64,000 nucleotides of DNA from Adhaeribacter radiodurans (GCF_014075995.1 NZ_CP055153.1:3658001-3722000); one strand, 5' to 3'. Positions 45,271-55,067 are shown, counted from the first letter of the stretch. Notes: generated by a model not told the origin, from the sequence alone. Translations and numbers: made by a program.

Positions 45271-46323
45271 TCATTTACGTCTGGATATAAGCATTCTTGT
45301 TTTCCGGATTTGTCTGGTTGCTATGAAATGAAGTCTTTCGTTGTATAATAACCAGCCACCGACTGCTCCTAATATACTGCCCAGTAATATATCAAAAAAG
45401 CGGGCGGTAATCAGCGTTGTAGAATTAGCCGCCAATGTATTACCAGATTCCGCCAGAAAAATTGTAAGTACGGTTATAAATATAACAGCCATTCCATAAT
45501 TACGAACCACTAAAAATTCAACAATTAATTGTAGCACGATTATACCAATACAAAAAGTAAGAGAAGTAGGATGCAACAATAAGACACCCCACGTAAGACC
45601 TAGCCCTATAAAGGTGCCTAAAATACGCTGAATACTCCTTTGCCATACATGTTTGCTACTGGCTCCTTGCATTACAGCCGCACAAGAGGTAGGTACCCAA
45701 TACGGATTTTCGAGCTTTAACAAATTGGCCAGCAGTAAAGCAAAGCCAACCATAAAACCAAAGGTTACCGACTCAACTAAATTCACATACTTATTCTTAG
45801 TTATTCCAATTGTTTGGTTTTCTGAATTGGAGTTTTTAAAAGTAAGCAGCCCATAAATTAATCCTAAGGTACAGGAGATCATGGTTCCTATGCCAATATA
45901 GCCAATATTCTGTGGAATACTTTTTAAGCTAAAAGGCATACAAAAAGCAACCGAAGCAATCATGATAAAGAAAAAATTGCCCGGCGGACGAGTCATTTTT
46001 AAATAGTACAAACCTAAATGCACCACAAAAGCATACAAGCCAAGTGCCAGCGGAGCTATATATGCATTAAAGCCAAAAAGACTACCTACCGAAAAAGAAA
46101 CCATAATACCAAAAGAACAGGCCATAAGCGTGACCATACTTTTAGTTATACTGAGAGAATGGATATATAAAATGACCAAACCAGCCATAGAGGCAAGTTT
46201 ACCACCTGCCATATTGCCGGTGAAATAGCCAGCTAAAATGGGAATGCCTACGCTTAAACCAGCTAAAACAGGAATATGCCATTTTCTATCTGTTTCCCTG
46301 AATTCGAAAAGCTGCTTTAGCAT
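45271..46323 (-). CDS. FUSC family membrane protein
   Basis: 350 residues from the ATG at 46323, with about ten hydrophobic segments in two sets of five separated by a short charged loop (FKNSNSENQTIG, about 162-173). The YWVPTSCAAVMQGASSKHVWQRSIQRILGT stretch is the conserved FUSC/YccS-like block (second half). Members export aromatic acids or other toxic compounds, or are uncharacterised; only the membrane half-modules are present, without a cytoplasmic domain. Possible transcription unit with the hydrolase downstream (180 bp gap). Confidence 0.78.
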   Translation of the reverse strand: MLKQLFEFRETDRKWHIPVLAGLSVGIPILAGYFTGNMAGGKLASMAGLVILYIHSLSITKSMVTLMACSFGIMVSFSVGSLFGFNAYIAPLALGLYAFVVHLGLYYLKMTRPPGNFFFIMIASVAFCMPFSLKSIPQNIGYIGIGTMISCTLGLIYGLLTFKNSNSENQTIGITKNKYVNLVESVTFGFMVGFALLLANLLKLENPYWVPTSCAAVMQGASSKHVWQRSIQRILGTFIGLGLTWGVLLLHPTSLTFCIGIIVLQLIVEFLVVRNYGMAVIFITVLTIFLAESGNTLAANSTTLITARFFDILLGSILGAVGGWLLYNERLHFIATRQIRKTRMLISRRK

Positions 46324-46587
46324 TTTGGCTATTCTCCTGGTTAAATACCAATAAAACTTTAACAATCAGAAAGGACTATTATTTAAGGGATATATCGGCT
46401 AAGATTTACTAAATATAAAAAACGAAAACAAAGTGCCGAATGGTTGTAAAGAATAAAGATTATTAAAGCGCTGAACTCTTGATAAAAGAATTAAAAAATG
46501 AAAATTTTAAGGACTTCTATCAGAAAGAAATTTACCTGAAAAATCAAAAGTCCAAGTTCTTATTTATTTAAACATTTACTATTTCCT

Positions 46588-47520
46588 TTAAGAATTTACC
46601 CGCGAAACCCGTTTGGTAATAGAGTCAATGCTAATGTTAATTTCAAAACCGAGTACTAACGTCATGGAAATAAAGTCGAGCCAAATCATTAGCCCGACTA
46701 AAGCGCCAATAGAACCATAAAAATGGTTGTAAGTATCGAATATTCTAATGTAAAGTGAAAAAAGCCACGACACTAGAAATATAAGCAAAGTAGCCACTAC
46801 AGCCCCCGCCGAAAAGAATGGCCATTTATCGTGAATAGCCGGAACGTAATAATAAATAGAGCAAGTAGCCAATAAAAACAGAAAGATAATAGCCAGGTAC
46901 TTAAGCGCTACAATTAAAGTATAAGTAAAAGCCTCGGTAACAATTTCGTAGAAGACCAGCACATCGAGCAAATACGTACCAAATAAAATAATACCGATGG
47001 AAGTAATAAGGATTAACGAAAGCATTAGGGTTAACCCGGTAGCAATTAACCGCTTACGCAAATACGTTCGTTGCCTGAAGGTTTTGTATTTTTTATCAAA
47101 AGCATCCATCAACGACATAATACCGTTGGTAGAAAGCACCAGCGCAAATAAAAAGTTAACCGACAACAAGCCCCCTCGCGGAATATTTACAATATCTTCA
47201 ATAGTACTACTCGCCGCAGCGTACATTTCTTTGGGCATAAAATCCTGCAAAAAGTTAAGGATGCTGGTATTTAAATCCGGAATGGGAATGTACGGGATAA
47301 GGGTAAACAGAAATATAATGGTGGGGAATATAGATAAAGTAAAATTAAACGCCATGTACGAGGCCCGCTTGGTAAGCGAGTCTAGCCGGAGTTCACGTAT
47401 CAGCACTTCCAGAATATCGTAAACCGAAAGCCGTCCTTGGCTAAAGCGAAGACGCTTTAGAAAAATAATAAATTTTCGGTAGGGTCGTCGCTCTTCTACG
47501 TATTTCTGCTGAAGTCCCAT
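46588..47520 (-). CDS. YihY/virulence factor BrkB family inner-membrane protein
   Basis: 310 residues with six predicted membrane helices. The family blocks are RASYMAFNFTLSIFPTIIFLFTLIPYIP near the N-terminus and FGSIGALVGLMIWLDFISMTLVLGFEIN-type sequence at the end. The function of the family is unsettled; despite an old name it is not RNase BN. Its start lies three bases after the thioesterase stop, so the two are co-transcribed and possibly coupled. Confidence 0.88.
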   Translation of the reverse strand: MGLQQKYVEERRPYRKFIIFLKRLRFSQGRLSVYDILEVLIRELRLDSLTKRASYMAFNFTLSIFPTIIFLFTLIPYIPIPDLNTSILNFLQDFMPKEMYAAASSTIEDIVNIPRGGLLSVNFLFALVLSTNGIMSLMDAFDKKYKTFRQRTYLRKRLIATGLTLMLSLILITSIGIILFGTYLLDVLVFYEIVTEAFTYTLIVALKYLAIIFLFLLATCSIYYYVPAIHDKWPFFSAGAVVATLLIFLVSWLFSLYIRIFDTYNHFYGSIGALVGLMIWLDFISMTLVLGFEINISIDSITKRVSRVNS

Positions 47521-47523
47521 GCT

Positions 47524-47931
47524 TTAGTAATAACTTTCCATTAACGAAATCAGGCTTTCCGGAATATGAGTTGGCCTTCCTGTTCGCATGTCTACAAATA
47601 CCAGGGTAGTTTCGCCAATATTCAAAAGCTCTTTGGCTTCGTTATACACTTCGTACTCAAACTTTATACGTGTTCCGTGCGGTTTGTTAGCAATTATTAC
47701 TTTAATGGTAAGCAAATCGTCGTAGCGAGCCGGCCGGATGTACTTGCAACGCAATTCTAATACGGGCATCATAACGCCCGCTTTTTCCATTTCATTATAA
47801 TTCACACCCAGGCTCCGAAACGTTTCGGTACGCGCTACCTCATAATATGCTGCAAAATTACCGTAATACACATAACCCATTTGGTCCGTTTCTGAATAAC
47901 GTACGCGCACTTGTATTTCCGATTGAAACAT
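47524..47931 (-). CDS. Acyl-CoA thioesterase, YbgC/4-hydroxybenzoyl-CoA type
   Basis: 135 residues, single hot-dog fold. The YSETDQMGYVYYGNFAAYYEVAR segment near residues 12-34 contains the active-site Asp of the YbgC family and the helix start. It hydrolyses short acyl- or hydroxyacyl-CoA thioesters; in other bacteria YbgC lies in the tol-pal cluster, but no tol genes are here. It is directly followed by the YihY-like gene. Confidence 0.9.
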   Translation of the reverse strand: MFQSEIQVRVRYSETDQMGYVYYGNFAAYYEVARTETFRSLGVNYNEMEKAGVMMPVLELRCKYIRPARYDDLLTIKVIIANKPHGTRIKFEYEVYNEAKELLNIGETTLVFVDMRTGRPTHIPESLISLMESYY

Positions 47932-47946
47932 GCTAAGTAAATTATG

Positions 47947-48076
47947 AATTAGAAATTAAAAATTAGAAATGATTAGACCGTCAATGATTTATAATATGAA
48001 ATAAATTATATGTATTTATAATTTTAAGCATTAGAATTACCCGTTCTTAAATTTTTCTAATTCTTTATTTCTAATT
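47947..48076. repeat. Inverted-repeat element in the mltG-thioesterase spacer
   Basis: A 23-nt AT-rich sequence at 47947-47969, made of the word AATTAGAAATTAAAAATTAG, recurs inverted at 48054-48076 with 21 of 23 matches. It nearly fills the 164-bp gap. Same architecture as the trp spacers with different words. Confidence 0.55.
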
Positions 48077-48095
48077 ATTAATTCATTAATGTCAA

Positions 48096-49154
48096 TTACT
48101 TTAAAATATTCCGGTCGTTTAGGGCTTGCTGGTAGCGGCGGGCATTCCGGATGTGCTCGGCTTCGGTAACAGCAAAATTATGATAGCCTGAGAAATCTTC
48201 TTTCGCGCAGAAATAAATGTAGTTATGTTGCTCCGGGTTCAATACAGCATCAATAGAAGAAATAGAAGGTAAGTTTATTGGCCCGGGTGGCAAACCTTTG
48301 TATTTATAAGTATTGTAAGGCGAATCAAAGCGCAAATGTTCATTTAAAACCCGCCGAATGCTAAAGTCGCCCACTGCAAAAACTACCGTTGGATCGGCCT
48401 GTAAAGGTAAGCCAATTTTTAACCGGTTTAAGTAAACACCTGCTATCCGGCGGCGCTCATCCGGATGAACTGATTGTTCGGCTTCCACAATAGAAGCTAA
48501 GGTAGATACCTCACTTTTACTCAACCCCAAAGACTTTGCCTTGGCTACCCGGACAGGAGTCCAGAAAGCATCGTATTCTTTCTTCATGCGCTTTAATAAC
48601 TCCTCAGCCGACGTATTCCAGTATAATTCGTAAGTATTCGGAATAAACATGGTCATAATAGTGGTAGTATCAAAGCCCAGGTTTTTCACGTATTTTTCGT
48701 CGCGCAGCAAGGAATCAAGTGCGGTTTGAGTTGCTGAAATATCACTGCTTAATTTGGCGGTAAGATCTCTTTTTATGCGGATATTGTTAAAGGTAAGCCG
48801 CACAGGCGATTGAATCCCGGCCCTTAACTGGCTAATCTGGTAGTAATTAGTCGCCCTATTAATTAATTCATAATGCCCTGGTTTAATTAATTTAGGATAG
48901 TCCATTAACTTAGCCAGAAAACGGAAAGACAACTCGTCTATTATCACCTTTTCATTTTCAATGGAATCCATTACCTGCTCAAACGTAGCACCTCTCGGAA
49001 TCCGGATGTAGACGTGCTTACCGTGCGTATCTACATTAGGCGTATATACAATCTGGTAGGCGTAATACGAAAAACTTATGAATAATAAACCGCCTACCAC
49101 CAGTAAATTGCGGAGCGTATTAGATTTTTTACGAGCTTTTTTCTGAACATCCAT
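48096..49154 (-). CDS. mltG: Endolytic murein transglycosylase MltG
   Basis: 352 residues: short cytoplasmic tail rich in Lys/Arg, one membrane helix (about residues 16-36), a LysM-like segment and the YceG catalytic domain. TLASIVEAEQ holds the catalytic Glu224; FIPNTYELYWNT, RIAGVYLNRLKIGLPLQADPTV and YNTYKYKGLPPGPI are family blocks. It cuts nascent glycan strands and sets their length. It is not next to the usual yqgF or tmk genes. Confidence 0.95.
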   Translation of the reverse strand: MDVQKKARKKSNTLRNLLVVGGLLFISFSYYAYQIVYTPNVDTHGKHVYIRIPRGATFEQVMDSIENEKVIIDELSFRFLAKLMDYPKLIKPGHYELINRATNYYQISQLRAGIQSPVRLTFNNIRIKRDLTAKLSSDISATQTALDSLLRDEKYVKNLGFDTTTIMTMFIPNTYELYWNTSAEELLKRMKKEYDAFWTPVRVAKAKSLGLSKSEVSTLASIVEAEQSVHPDERRRIAGVYLNRLKIGLPLQADPTVVFAVGDFSIRRVLNEHLRFDSPYNTYKYKGLPPGPINLPSISSIDAVLNPEQHNYIYFCAKEDFSGYHNFAVTEAEHIRNARRYQQALNDRNILK

Positions 49155-49209
49155 ATTTTACAAAATTCCACCTACCAGCACTACCATCCTCTTTTTGCCG
49201 GTATTCTAA

Positions 49210-49217
49210 CAAAAGTA
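49210..49217 (-). promoter_or_regulatory. -7 element candidate for mltG
   Basis: TACTTTTG on the minus strand fits TAnnTTTG and lies about 55 bp before mltG; no good -33 TTG at the expected distance was seen. Confidence 0.3.
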
Positions 49218-49413
49218 ATACATCTTACAGGATTTAAAAACCTGCCCAGAAACAGATAAGCAGATGGAATTGAATAAGGGGCAGAATGATGGCGGTTAAT
49301 AGCTGCTTTAGAATAGTTCTTCGTGATTAATTTACGAATGAGCTATCCTAAAAATATATCAGCTACTAACCAATTTTGCTGTTGTAAAATATAAAACGTT
49401 ATAAAGAATTGGT

Positions 49414-52400
49414 CTATTGTTTTTGCAGCCGATCTATTTCGGCTTGTAGTTCCGTAATGGCTTGATTGCTTATATTCTCAATATTAGCTACTAAGTCAGG
49501 CACATCAGTTAAATTAATTTGCTGCTTCGTGTAAGCTTCCAAATCCCGGATGGGCTGGTACAAAGCTGAAATTCCTACAGTGTCGTAATTTGCTTTTAGC
49601 TGATGGGCCAGGTTAGCCGCTTTCGCCCAATCCAACAGTGCTACTGCTTGCCCCATGGCCTGAACTTGCGGTGGTACCTGATCGATAAACATTTGCAGGA
49701 ACTTAATTAAAAAATCGGTATTGCCATTGGCCATGCTTTGCAATAATGTTAAATTGCATAATTTTTCGGGGGCGGAAAAGTCGGACATGGCTAAAGATGT
49801 TGTTTTATTCAAGGTGAATGATGCATCAACCGCTGAGGGTTGTTTAATAGTTGCTGCAATTTTCTGAAAAAGCTTACACTCTTCAAAAGGTTTTGCCAGG
49901 TAATCGTTCATACCAGCCGCGATAAAATGCTCCGCATCTCCTTTTAAAGCGTTTGCCGTTAAAGCAATAATAGGAATATTCGCCTTTTGGGTATCAACTA
50001 ATTGCCGGATGCGCTGGGTGGCTTCTATACCGCTTACTTCAGGCATCTGAATATCCATTAAAATTAAATCGTAATAGTTTTGAGATGCTAAAGTAATGGC
50101 CTCTCTTCCATTTTGGGCTGTATCTACGGTAAAACCCCAATTCTGCATAATAGACTGCGCCAAAAATTGATTTACCGCATTATCCTCGGCCAATAAGATT
50201 TTTAAACTTCCTAAACTGGTAAAATCAACCGGACTTCCATCTGATTTAACTTCTTTAATTTGAGCTGCTGCTGCTTTTTGAAAAGTAAGTTCAAATTTAA
50301 ACTCGCTGCCTTTACCTAGCTCGCTTTCCACCCAAATCTTACCCCCTTGCTTTTCTACTAAGTTTTTACAAATGGTAAGTCCCAGTCCGGTTCCGCCATA
50401 GTTGCGCGATGTGTGCGCGTGGGCCTGCATAAAGCCTTCGAAGATGGTAGCTTGCTTTTCTACCGGAATACCAATTCCTGAGTCTTTTACCAGAAATTGA
50501 AAGGTACTAGTAGTATCTGTTTCTGCTACAATTTCTGTGCGAATAACTACTACCCCCTGGTTGGTAAATTTAATAGCATTACTTACTAAATTAAGCAACA
50601 CCTGGGTAAGCCGGTGCGGGTCACCAACCAGAAACGGATGATTTAAATTAATGCTTTTTACTATTAATAAAATATCTTTTTCCTCGGCTTTATATTCAAG
50701 AGCTTGTTGAACTCCCTGCAAAATTTCGTGGATATTAAAGGGAATATATTCTAATACCAACTTACCGGACTCTATTTTAGCCAGATCTAATATATCATTA
50801 ATAATAACTAACAGGTTCCGGGCTGAATAATCAATAATATCCAGGTACTTTTGCTGGGTTTCGTGCAGGGCTGTTTTATTTAATAAACCCGCCATTCCTA
50901 GCACGCCATTTAGTGGCGTCCGGATTTCATGGCTCATATTGGCCAAAAAATTTTTCTTCGCTAAGGCCGATATTTCAGCAGCTTCTTTGGCTTTTTTAAG
51001 TTTACGTTCTGTCTTTTTCCGAATAGTAATATCCCTTGATACGGTTTGTACTTCAATTACCTTCCCACCTGCATTAAATATGGGACGCAAGCCAGTATCT
51101 ACCCAAATATATTGCCCATCTTTACGCCGAATCCGATACTCGATGTTCTTTGCTGATTTACCAGTAGTTAATATTTCAATTACTTTCTCTATAATCCGTT
51201 TCTTATCTTTAGAGTGAATAAACTCGTACGGAGAAACATCTATCATATCTTCAGGAGTATAACCTAATATATCCCGAGCAGAAGGAGAAGCATAAATAAT
51301 TTTTCCATCGGGTTCATGCAAACATACCAAATCGGTCATGTTCTCGGTAATTAACCGAAACTGTTTCTCACTTTTCCGGAGAGTGAATTCAGCTGCTTTA
51401 CGTTCACTAATATCCTGAATTATTCCGGTAAATACTGGATCAGTTGTGTTGCCGGTGGCGGTAATGGAAACTTCAACCGGAAATTCTTCGCCGTTCGCGC
51501 GTTTCGCAGTTAGCTCCACTCTTTTGCCCATTATTTTACTTTTTCCTGTCCGGAGATAACGGACCAGACTGGGCACATAATCTGAACGTAAACTAGACAG
51601 AATAATTACCTCGTATATTTTTTTACCAATTACTTCGTCCCGTTGATATCCAAAAGTTTTTTCAGCGGCCGGATTAAATTCCAGAATACAACCCTCTTTA
51701 TCCATACTGATAATGCAATCCATAGCCGAATTTAATACAGCTCGGTTTCGCATTTCACTATTTTCTAAAGCCCGCTGCGTTTGCAGTAAATCGGTGATAT
51801 TAATAGCGGTACCAGCAACAAAAGAATCGCCGTTTATAGTATGAATAGGAAATTTATGTACTAGAAATTGCCCCTTAGTACCATCTGATAAAATTACTTC
51901 CTCCCGGTACTCCATAGCCCGTTGATTTTTCGCCACTAAAACATCATTTTGGTGCAACTTGGCAGCAATAGATTCTGGATATAATTCAAAATCAGTTTTA
52001 CCTGTTACCAACTCCCGCGAAAGTCCCAGAGCATGTTTATGCGTTTGATTTACATAGCTATAACACCAGTCACCGGTATTTTTCATCCAGGCAAGCACCG
52101 GGCTGTTATCCATAAAAGCAGCAAAGCGTTCTTCACTTTCCAGTAAAGTTTTTTCAAATATTTTCTTTTCGGTTATATCGTGGTTAATTGTTAAAACAGC
52201 TTTTTTTCCTTTGTAAGTAATAAAGGAAGCACTTATAGATAAATGGATTTCAGTACCATCTTTACGGTATTGTGTGCTTTCTATATTATCTAAAGTACCC
52301 GTACGATTAAGTTGCTGCAAGTAGGCTTTGCCCCGAATCACATCTTTAGAAATACGCTGCAAAGTCATACCTATAAATTCAGCATGAGTAAAGCCATAAA

Positions 52401-53031
52401 GTTTACAAGCTTTATGGTTGGCATCAAATACTTGCTCCGTTTCCGGATCAAATATGAGAATGGCATCGTTCGCTTTATTAAATAAATCGCGGTAATCTCG
52501 TTCACTACGTATTAAAGCTTCCCGTTCTTTAGATATATCCCGAATAATTCCCCAGAATTTAAAATATCCATCCTGATCCAAGTATTTATTAGAGCTTATA
52601 TCAGCTAAGAAACGGCTACCATCCTTTCGTATCAGAACCATTTCGCCCCGGAATTTACCCATCCGTAATTTTTCCTGCCGGAATATAATCTGTTTAGGAT
52701 CTGTTATATCAACAACATCGTAATAGTTAAGTTGTAGCAGTTCAGATTTAGAATACTGCAACAAAGAACAAAAGGTGCTATTTACATCAAGGATAGTGTC
52801 TTCTAAAGACAGAATAACCATGGCTTCCGGACTTTCCTGGAAGAGCTGCCGGAAAATAGTATCATACGTATATAGAGGTTCAGGTACCCGGTAATTTTCT
52901 AATGGAACGTTATCCTCTTCAACAAAAAATTCTTTTTCAGTTAGTTGTTGGCTTAACAGTTGGTTACGCTGTTCTGCTTTTGCTAGCTTTATCTTTAATT
53001 CTTGTATTGTTTCTAATAGATTTGTTTGCAT
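49414..53031 (-). CDS. Hybrid sensor histidine kinase: five PAS, HisKA, HATPase, receiver, HPt
   Basis: 1205 residues from the ATG at 53031. An ATG 99 bases further upstream overlaps the promoter and was rejected. After a short coiled coil (1-40) come five PAS/PAC units (about 55-670), then HisKA with NMSHEIRTP (His701), HATPase with the N, G1 and G2 boxes (LVSNAIKFT, DSGIGIP, GTGLGLTI), a receiver with phospho-acceptor Asp993, and a C-terminal HPt domain with His1143 in AHQLKANYD. There is no membrane segment, so it senses a cytoplasmic cue through PAS domains. The phosphorelay would leave through HPt to an unlinked regulator; none is adjacent. Confidence 0.93.
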   Translation of the reverse strand: MQTNLLETIQELKIKLAKAEQRNQLLSQQLTEKEFFVEEDNVPLENYRVPEPLYTYDTIFRQLFQESPEAMVILSLEDTILDVNSTFCSLLQYSKSELLQLNYYDVVDITDPKQIIFRQEKLRMGKFRGEMVLIRKDGSRFLADISSNKYLDQDGYFKFWGIIRDISKEREALIRSERDYRDLFNKANDAILIFDPETEQVFDANHKACKLYGFTHAEFIGMTLQRISKDVIRGKAYLQQLNRTGTLDNIESTQYRKDGTEIHLSISASFITYKGKKAVLTINHDITEKKIFEKTLLESEERFAAFMDNSPVLAWMKNTGDWCYSYVNQTHKHALGLSRELVTGKTDFELYPESIAAKLHQNDVLVAKNQRAMEYREEVILSDGTKGQFLVHKFPIHTINGDSFVAGTAINITDLLQTQRALENSEMRNRAVLNSAMDCIISMDKEGCILEFNPAAEKTFGYQRDEVIGKKIYEVIILSSLRSDYVPSLVRYLRTGKSKIMGKRVELTAKRANGEEFPVEVSITATGNTTDPVFTGIIQDISERKAAEFTLRKSEKQFRLITENMTDLVCLHEPDGKIIYASPSARDILGYTPEDMIDVSPYEFIHSKDKKRIIEKVIEILTTGKSAKNIEYRIRRKDGQYIWVDTGLRPIFNAGGKVIEVQTVSRDITIRKKTERKLKKAKEAAEISALAKKNFLANMSHEIRTPLNGVLGMAGLLNKTALHETQQKYLDIIDYSARNLLVIINDILDLAKIESGKLVLEYIPFNIHEILQGVQQALEYKAEEKDILLIVKSINLNHPFLVGDPHRLTQVLLNLVSNAIKFTNQGVVVIRTEIVAETDTTSTFQFLVKDSGIGIPVEKQATIFEGFMQAHAHTSRNYGGTGLGLTICKNLVEKQGGKIWVESELGKGSEFKFELTFQKAAAAQIKEVKSDGSPVDFTSLGSLKILLAEDNAVNQFLAQSIMQNWGFTVDTAQNGREAITLASQNYYDLILMDIQMPEVSGIEATQRIRQLVDTQKANIPIIALTANALKGDAEHFIAAGMNDYLAKPFEECKLFQKIAATIKQPSAVDASFTLNKTTSLAMSDFSAPEKLCNLTLLQSMANGNTDFLIKFLQMFIDQVPPQVQAMGQAVALLDWAKAANLAHQLKANYDTVGISALYQPIRDLEAYTKQQINLTDVPDLVANIENISNQAITELQAEIDRLQKQ

Positions 53032-53127
53032 ATTTCTATTACTCGCACCAACCTTCTCTTTTTCCGAACAAACTGTAATAATACAAATTTTATTCTTGAG
53101 ATATTTATTAATTATACTGAAAAGCAA

Positions 53128-53155
53128 CAAAAGTAATAAGCAATTCTTGTTACAA
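53128..53155 (-). promoter_or_regulatory. Promoter of the hybrid histidine kinase
   Basis: On the minus strand TTG (53153-53155), a 17-nt spacer and TACTTTTG (53128-53135). Transcription would begin near 53123, downstream of the alternative ATG at 53130, which supports the later start at 53031. Confidence 0.5.
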
Positions 53156-53315
53156 TATAATTCCTTTTAGCTAGCTAAAGAGGCATTTAGTAAAACAGAA
53201 AGGCCCTTTGGCCTTGCCAACAATAAACAAGACCTAAATAGTTCTACAAAAAAATAAACCAATTTTTAATTAATAGGTAAAATAAGCATTCGTTTATACT
53301 TAAATAATAAACTAT

Positions 53316-53948
53316 ATGGCAAATGCTACTTTAATAAAAATTCATCCGGATAACCCACCTATGAATAAAATTCTGCAGGTAGTAGAAATTTTGCGCAAGG
53401 GAGGAATAGTAATTTACCCTACCGATACCATTTATGGAATGGGTTGCGATTTGCATAATGCCCGGGCATTAGAACGTCTTTGTCATTTAAAAGGCCTTAA
53501 ACCAGATAAAGCAAACTTATCTTTTATTTGCTCTGATCTTACCCATATTTCTGACTATGCCCGGAATATTTCTACTTCTGTTTATAAAGTCATGAAAAAA
53601 GCCTTGCCGGGTCCGTTCACTTTTGTACTGGAAGCAAGCAGTAAAGTACCCAGACTAGGAGGCATACGGAAAAAGACAGTTGGCATACGGGTACCGAATC
53701 ATCAAATACCATTGTGCATTGTTCGGGAATTAGGAAATCCTATTATTTCTACTTCTATCCACGACGACGATGCGATAATCGAATATGCTACTGACCCGGA
53801 GCTTATATTCGAAAAATTCAGACATTCGGTAGATGCGGTAATAGACGGAGGCTACGGCAAGAACGTACCTTCTACGGTAATTAACTGCGAAGATGAGCAG
53901 TTTGAAGTACTTCGCCAGGGTGCGGGTATTATTGAGGAATATGTTTAA
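53316..53948 (+). CDS. L-threonylcarbamoyladenylate synthase-type protein (Sua5/YciO/YrdC)
   Basis: 210 residues. GGIVIYPTDTIYGMGCD near residues 29-45 is the YrdC-domain nucleotide site, with LKPDKANLSFIC, PGPFTFVLEAS and VGIRVPNH following. The whole protein is closest in style to the YciO branch (no Sua5 C-terminal domain). YrdC members make the threonylcarbamoyl-AMP used for tRNA t6A; whether YciO-type members do so in vivo is less certain. It is monocistronic. Confidence 0.85.
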   Translation: MANATLIKIHPDNPPMNKILQVVEILRKGGIVIYPTDTIYGMGCDLHNARALERLCHLKGLKPDKANLSFICSDLTHISDYARNISTSVYKVMKKALPGPFTFVLEASSKVPRLGGIRKKTVGIRVPNHQIPLCIVRELGNPIISTSIHDDDAIIEYATDPELIFEKFRHSVDAVIDGGYGKNVPSTVINCEDEQFEVLRQGAGIIEEYV

Positions 53949-53965
53949 ATAAGTTATGAGTGTAG

Positions 53966-54066
53966 AGTTATGAGTTATCAAAATCAGCTTAATAATAAAT
54001 TTTTATTTATTAGCAAATTGACATCAAAATATAAGAATTTAGTTTCTTAATTTACAACTCATAACT
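53966..54066. repeat. Word-repeat inverted pair between convergent genes
   Basis: AGTTATGAGTT at 53966-53976 and its reverse complement at 54056-54066, each embedded in longer runs of related words (AAGTTATGAGTGTAGAG on the left, AACTTTTAACTTTTAAC on the right). They fill most of the 133-bp gap between the convergent YciO-like and acyltransferase genes and could act as a terminator hairpin. Confidence 0.45.
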
Positions 54067-54081
54067 TTTAACTTTTAACAC

Positions 54082-54975
54082 TTAACTGCCCACCGGACGC
54101 TCGTGTTTCCAGCGGCGGTGCGACCAAAGATAATCGGAAGGGTTTTCGTGAATCCAGGTTTCCAGCATCCGGGCAAATTGTTCTGTAATTGGGTAGTCCG
54201 ATTGCAAAGCTGCGCCGGCAGGTTCAATGGGAATAAATTTAAAATTATAATAGCCCCGGCCCACTCGTTGCGCATGAATGAAAAATACGGGCATATGAAA
54301 GGATGCTGCCAATTTTTCACCCCCGACGAAAAAGCCGGCATACTGGTTCATAAAGGTAGTCCAATATTGAATTTCGCTCTTGGGTGGGGTTTGATCTGAC
54401 AGCATACAGAAAAGGCGGGGTTGTTTCTTATGCTGAATTAAAAACCTTAAACTATCTTTCATGCGAACCAGATTTGGACCCAGCCGAGTGCGGATTCCAT
54501 AAACAAAAGCTTCGAAAAAGGTATTGCTTAAGGGTTTATATACTACATCAATGGGACAGTTCAGAAACGGAATACCGCCGGATGGGGCCCACTCCCAGTT
54601 ACCTTGGTGACCACCCATAGCTAAAACTAATTTTCCTTTACTAGTTTCGGCCTCTATTACCTCCGGATTAAGAATTTGTACCCGTTTTTTTAATTGCTCC
54701 GGCGAAATAACAGCTAACTTAATTGTTTCTACAAGGATATCGGTTAGGTTACGGTAAAACTGTTTTGCAATCTTTAAATGCTCCTCCTTGTTCTTTTCCG
54801 GAAAAGATCGTTGTAAATTTTGAAATACTACTTTCTTGCGGTAACCGGTTATATAAAATAAAAGCCCGTATAATACATCGGAAATAAGGTATAGTACCGG
54901 AAATGGTAGCCAGGCAATTGCCAAAAAAAGCCACCAAAGCAGATAATATTGTTTCCGGACGGGTAATTCCTTCAT
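54082..54975 (-). CDS. LpxL/HtrB-like lysophospholipid acyltransferase
   Basis: 297 residues with one N-terminal membrane segment (about residues 12-38). GGHQGNWEW near residue 117 is the catalytic H-x4-E motif of Kdo-dependent lipid A acyltransferases, and LSDQTPP plus FFVGGEKLAASFHMPVFF form the second and third blocks. It should transfer an acyl chain to lipid A precursor (or a related lipid) at the inner membrane. The adjacent divergent gene is a WbqC-family protein, fitting surface glycolipid assembly. Confidence 0.88.
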   Translation of the reverse strand: MKELPVRKQYYLLWWLFLAIAWLPFPVLYLISDVLYGLLFYITGYRKKVVFQNLQRSFPEKNKEEHLKIAKQFYRNLTDILVETIKLAVISPEQLKKRVQILNPEVIEAETSKGKLVLAMGGHQGNWEWAPSGGIPFLNCPIDVVYKPLSNTFFEAFVYGIRTRLGPNLVRMKDSLRFLIQHKKQPRLFCMLSDQTPPKSEIQYWTTFMNQYAGFFVGGEKLAASFHMPVFFIHAQRVGRGYYNFKFIPIEPAGAALQSDYPITEQFARMLETWIHENPSDYLWSHRRWKHERPVGS

Positions 54976-55067
54976 GCAGGCAATTGATTTGATATAGAAG
55001 ATTTAGTACCTTCCAAGCGATTTCTCATAAAAGGTACTAATATAGCGGTATTGAAGCCGACTTGTAT

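Noticed and set aside
46997-47422. 141-codon plus-strand frame inside the YihY-like gene
   Set aside because: Opposite strand of a clear membrane protein family; no start context or homology visible.
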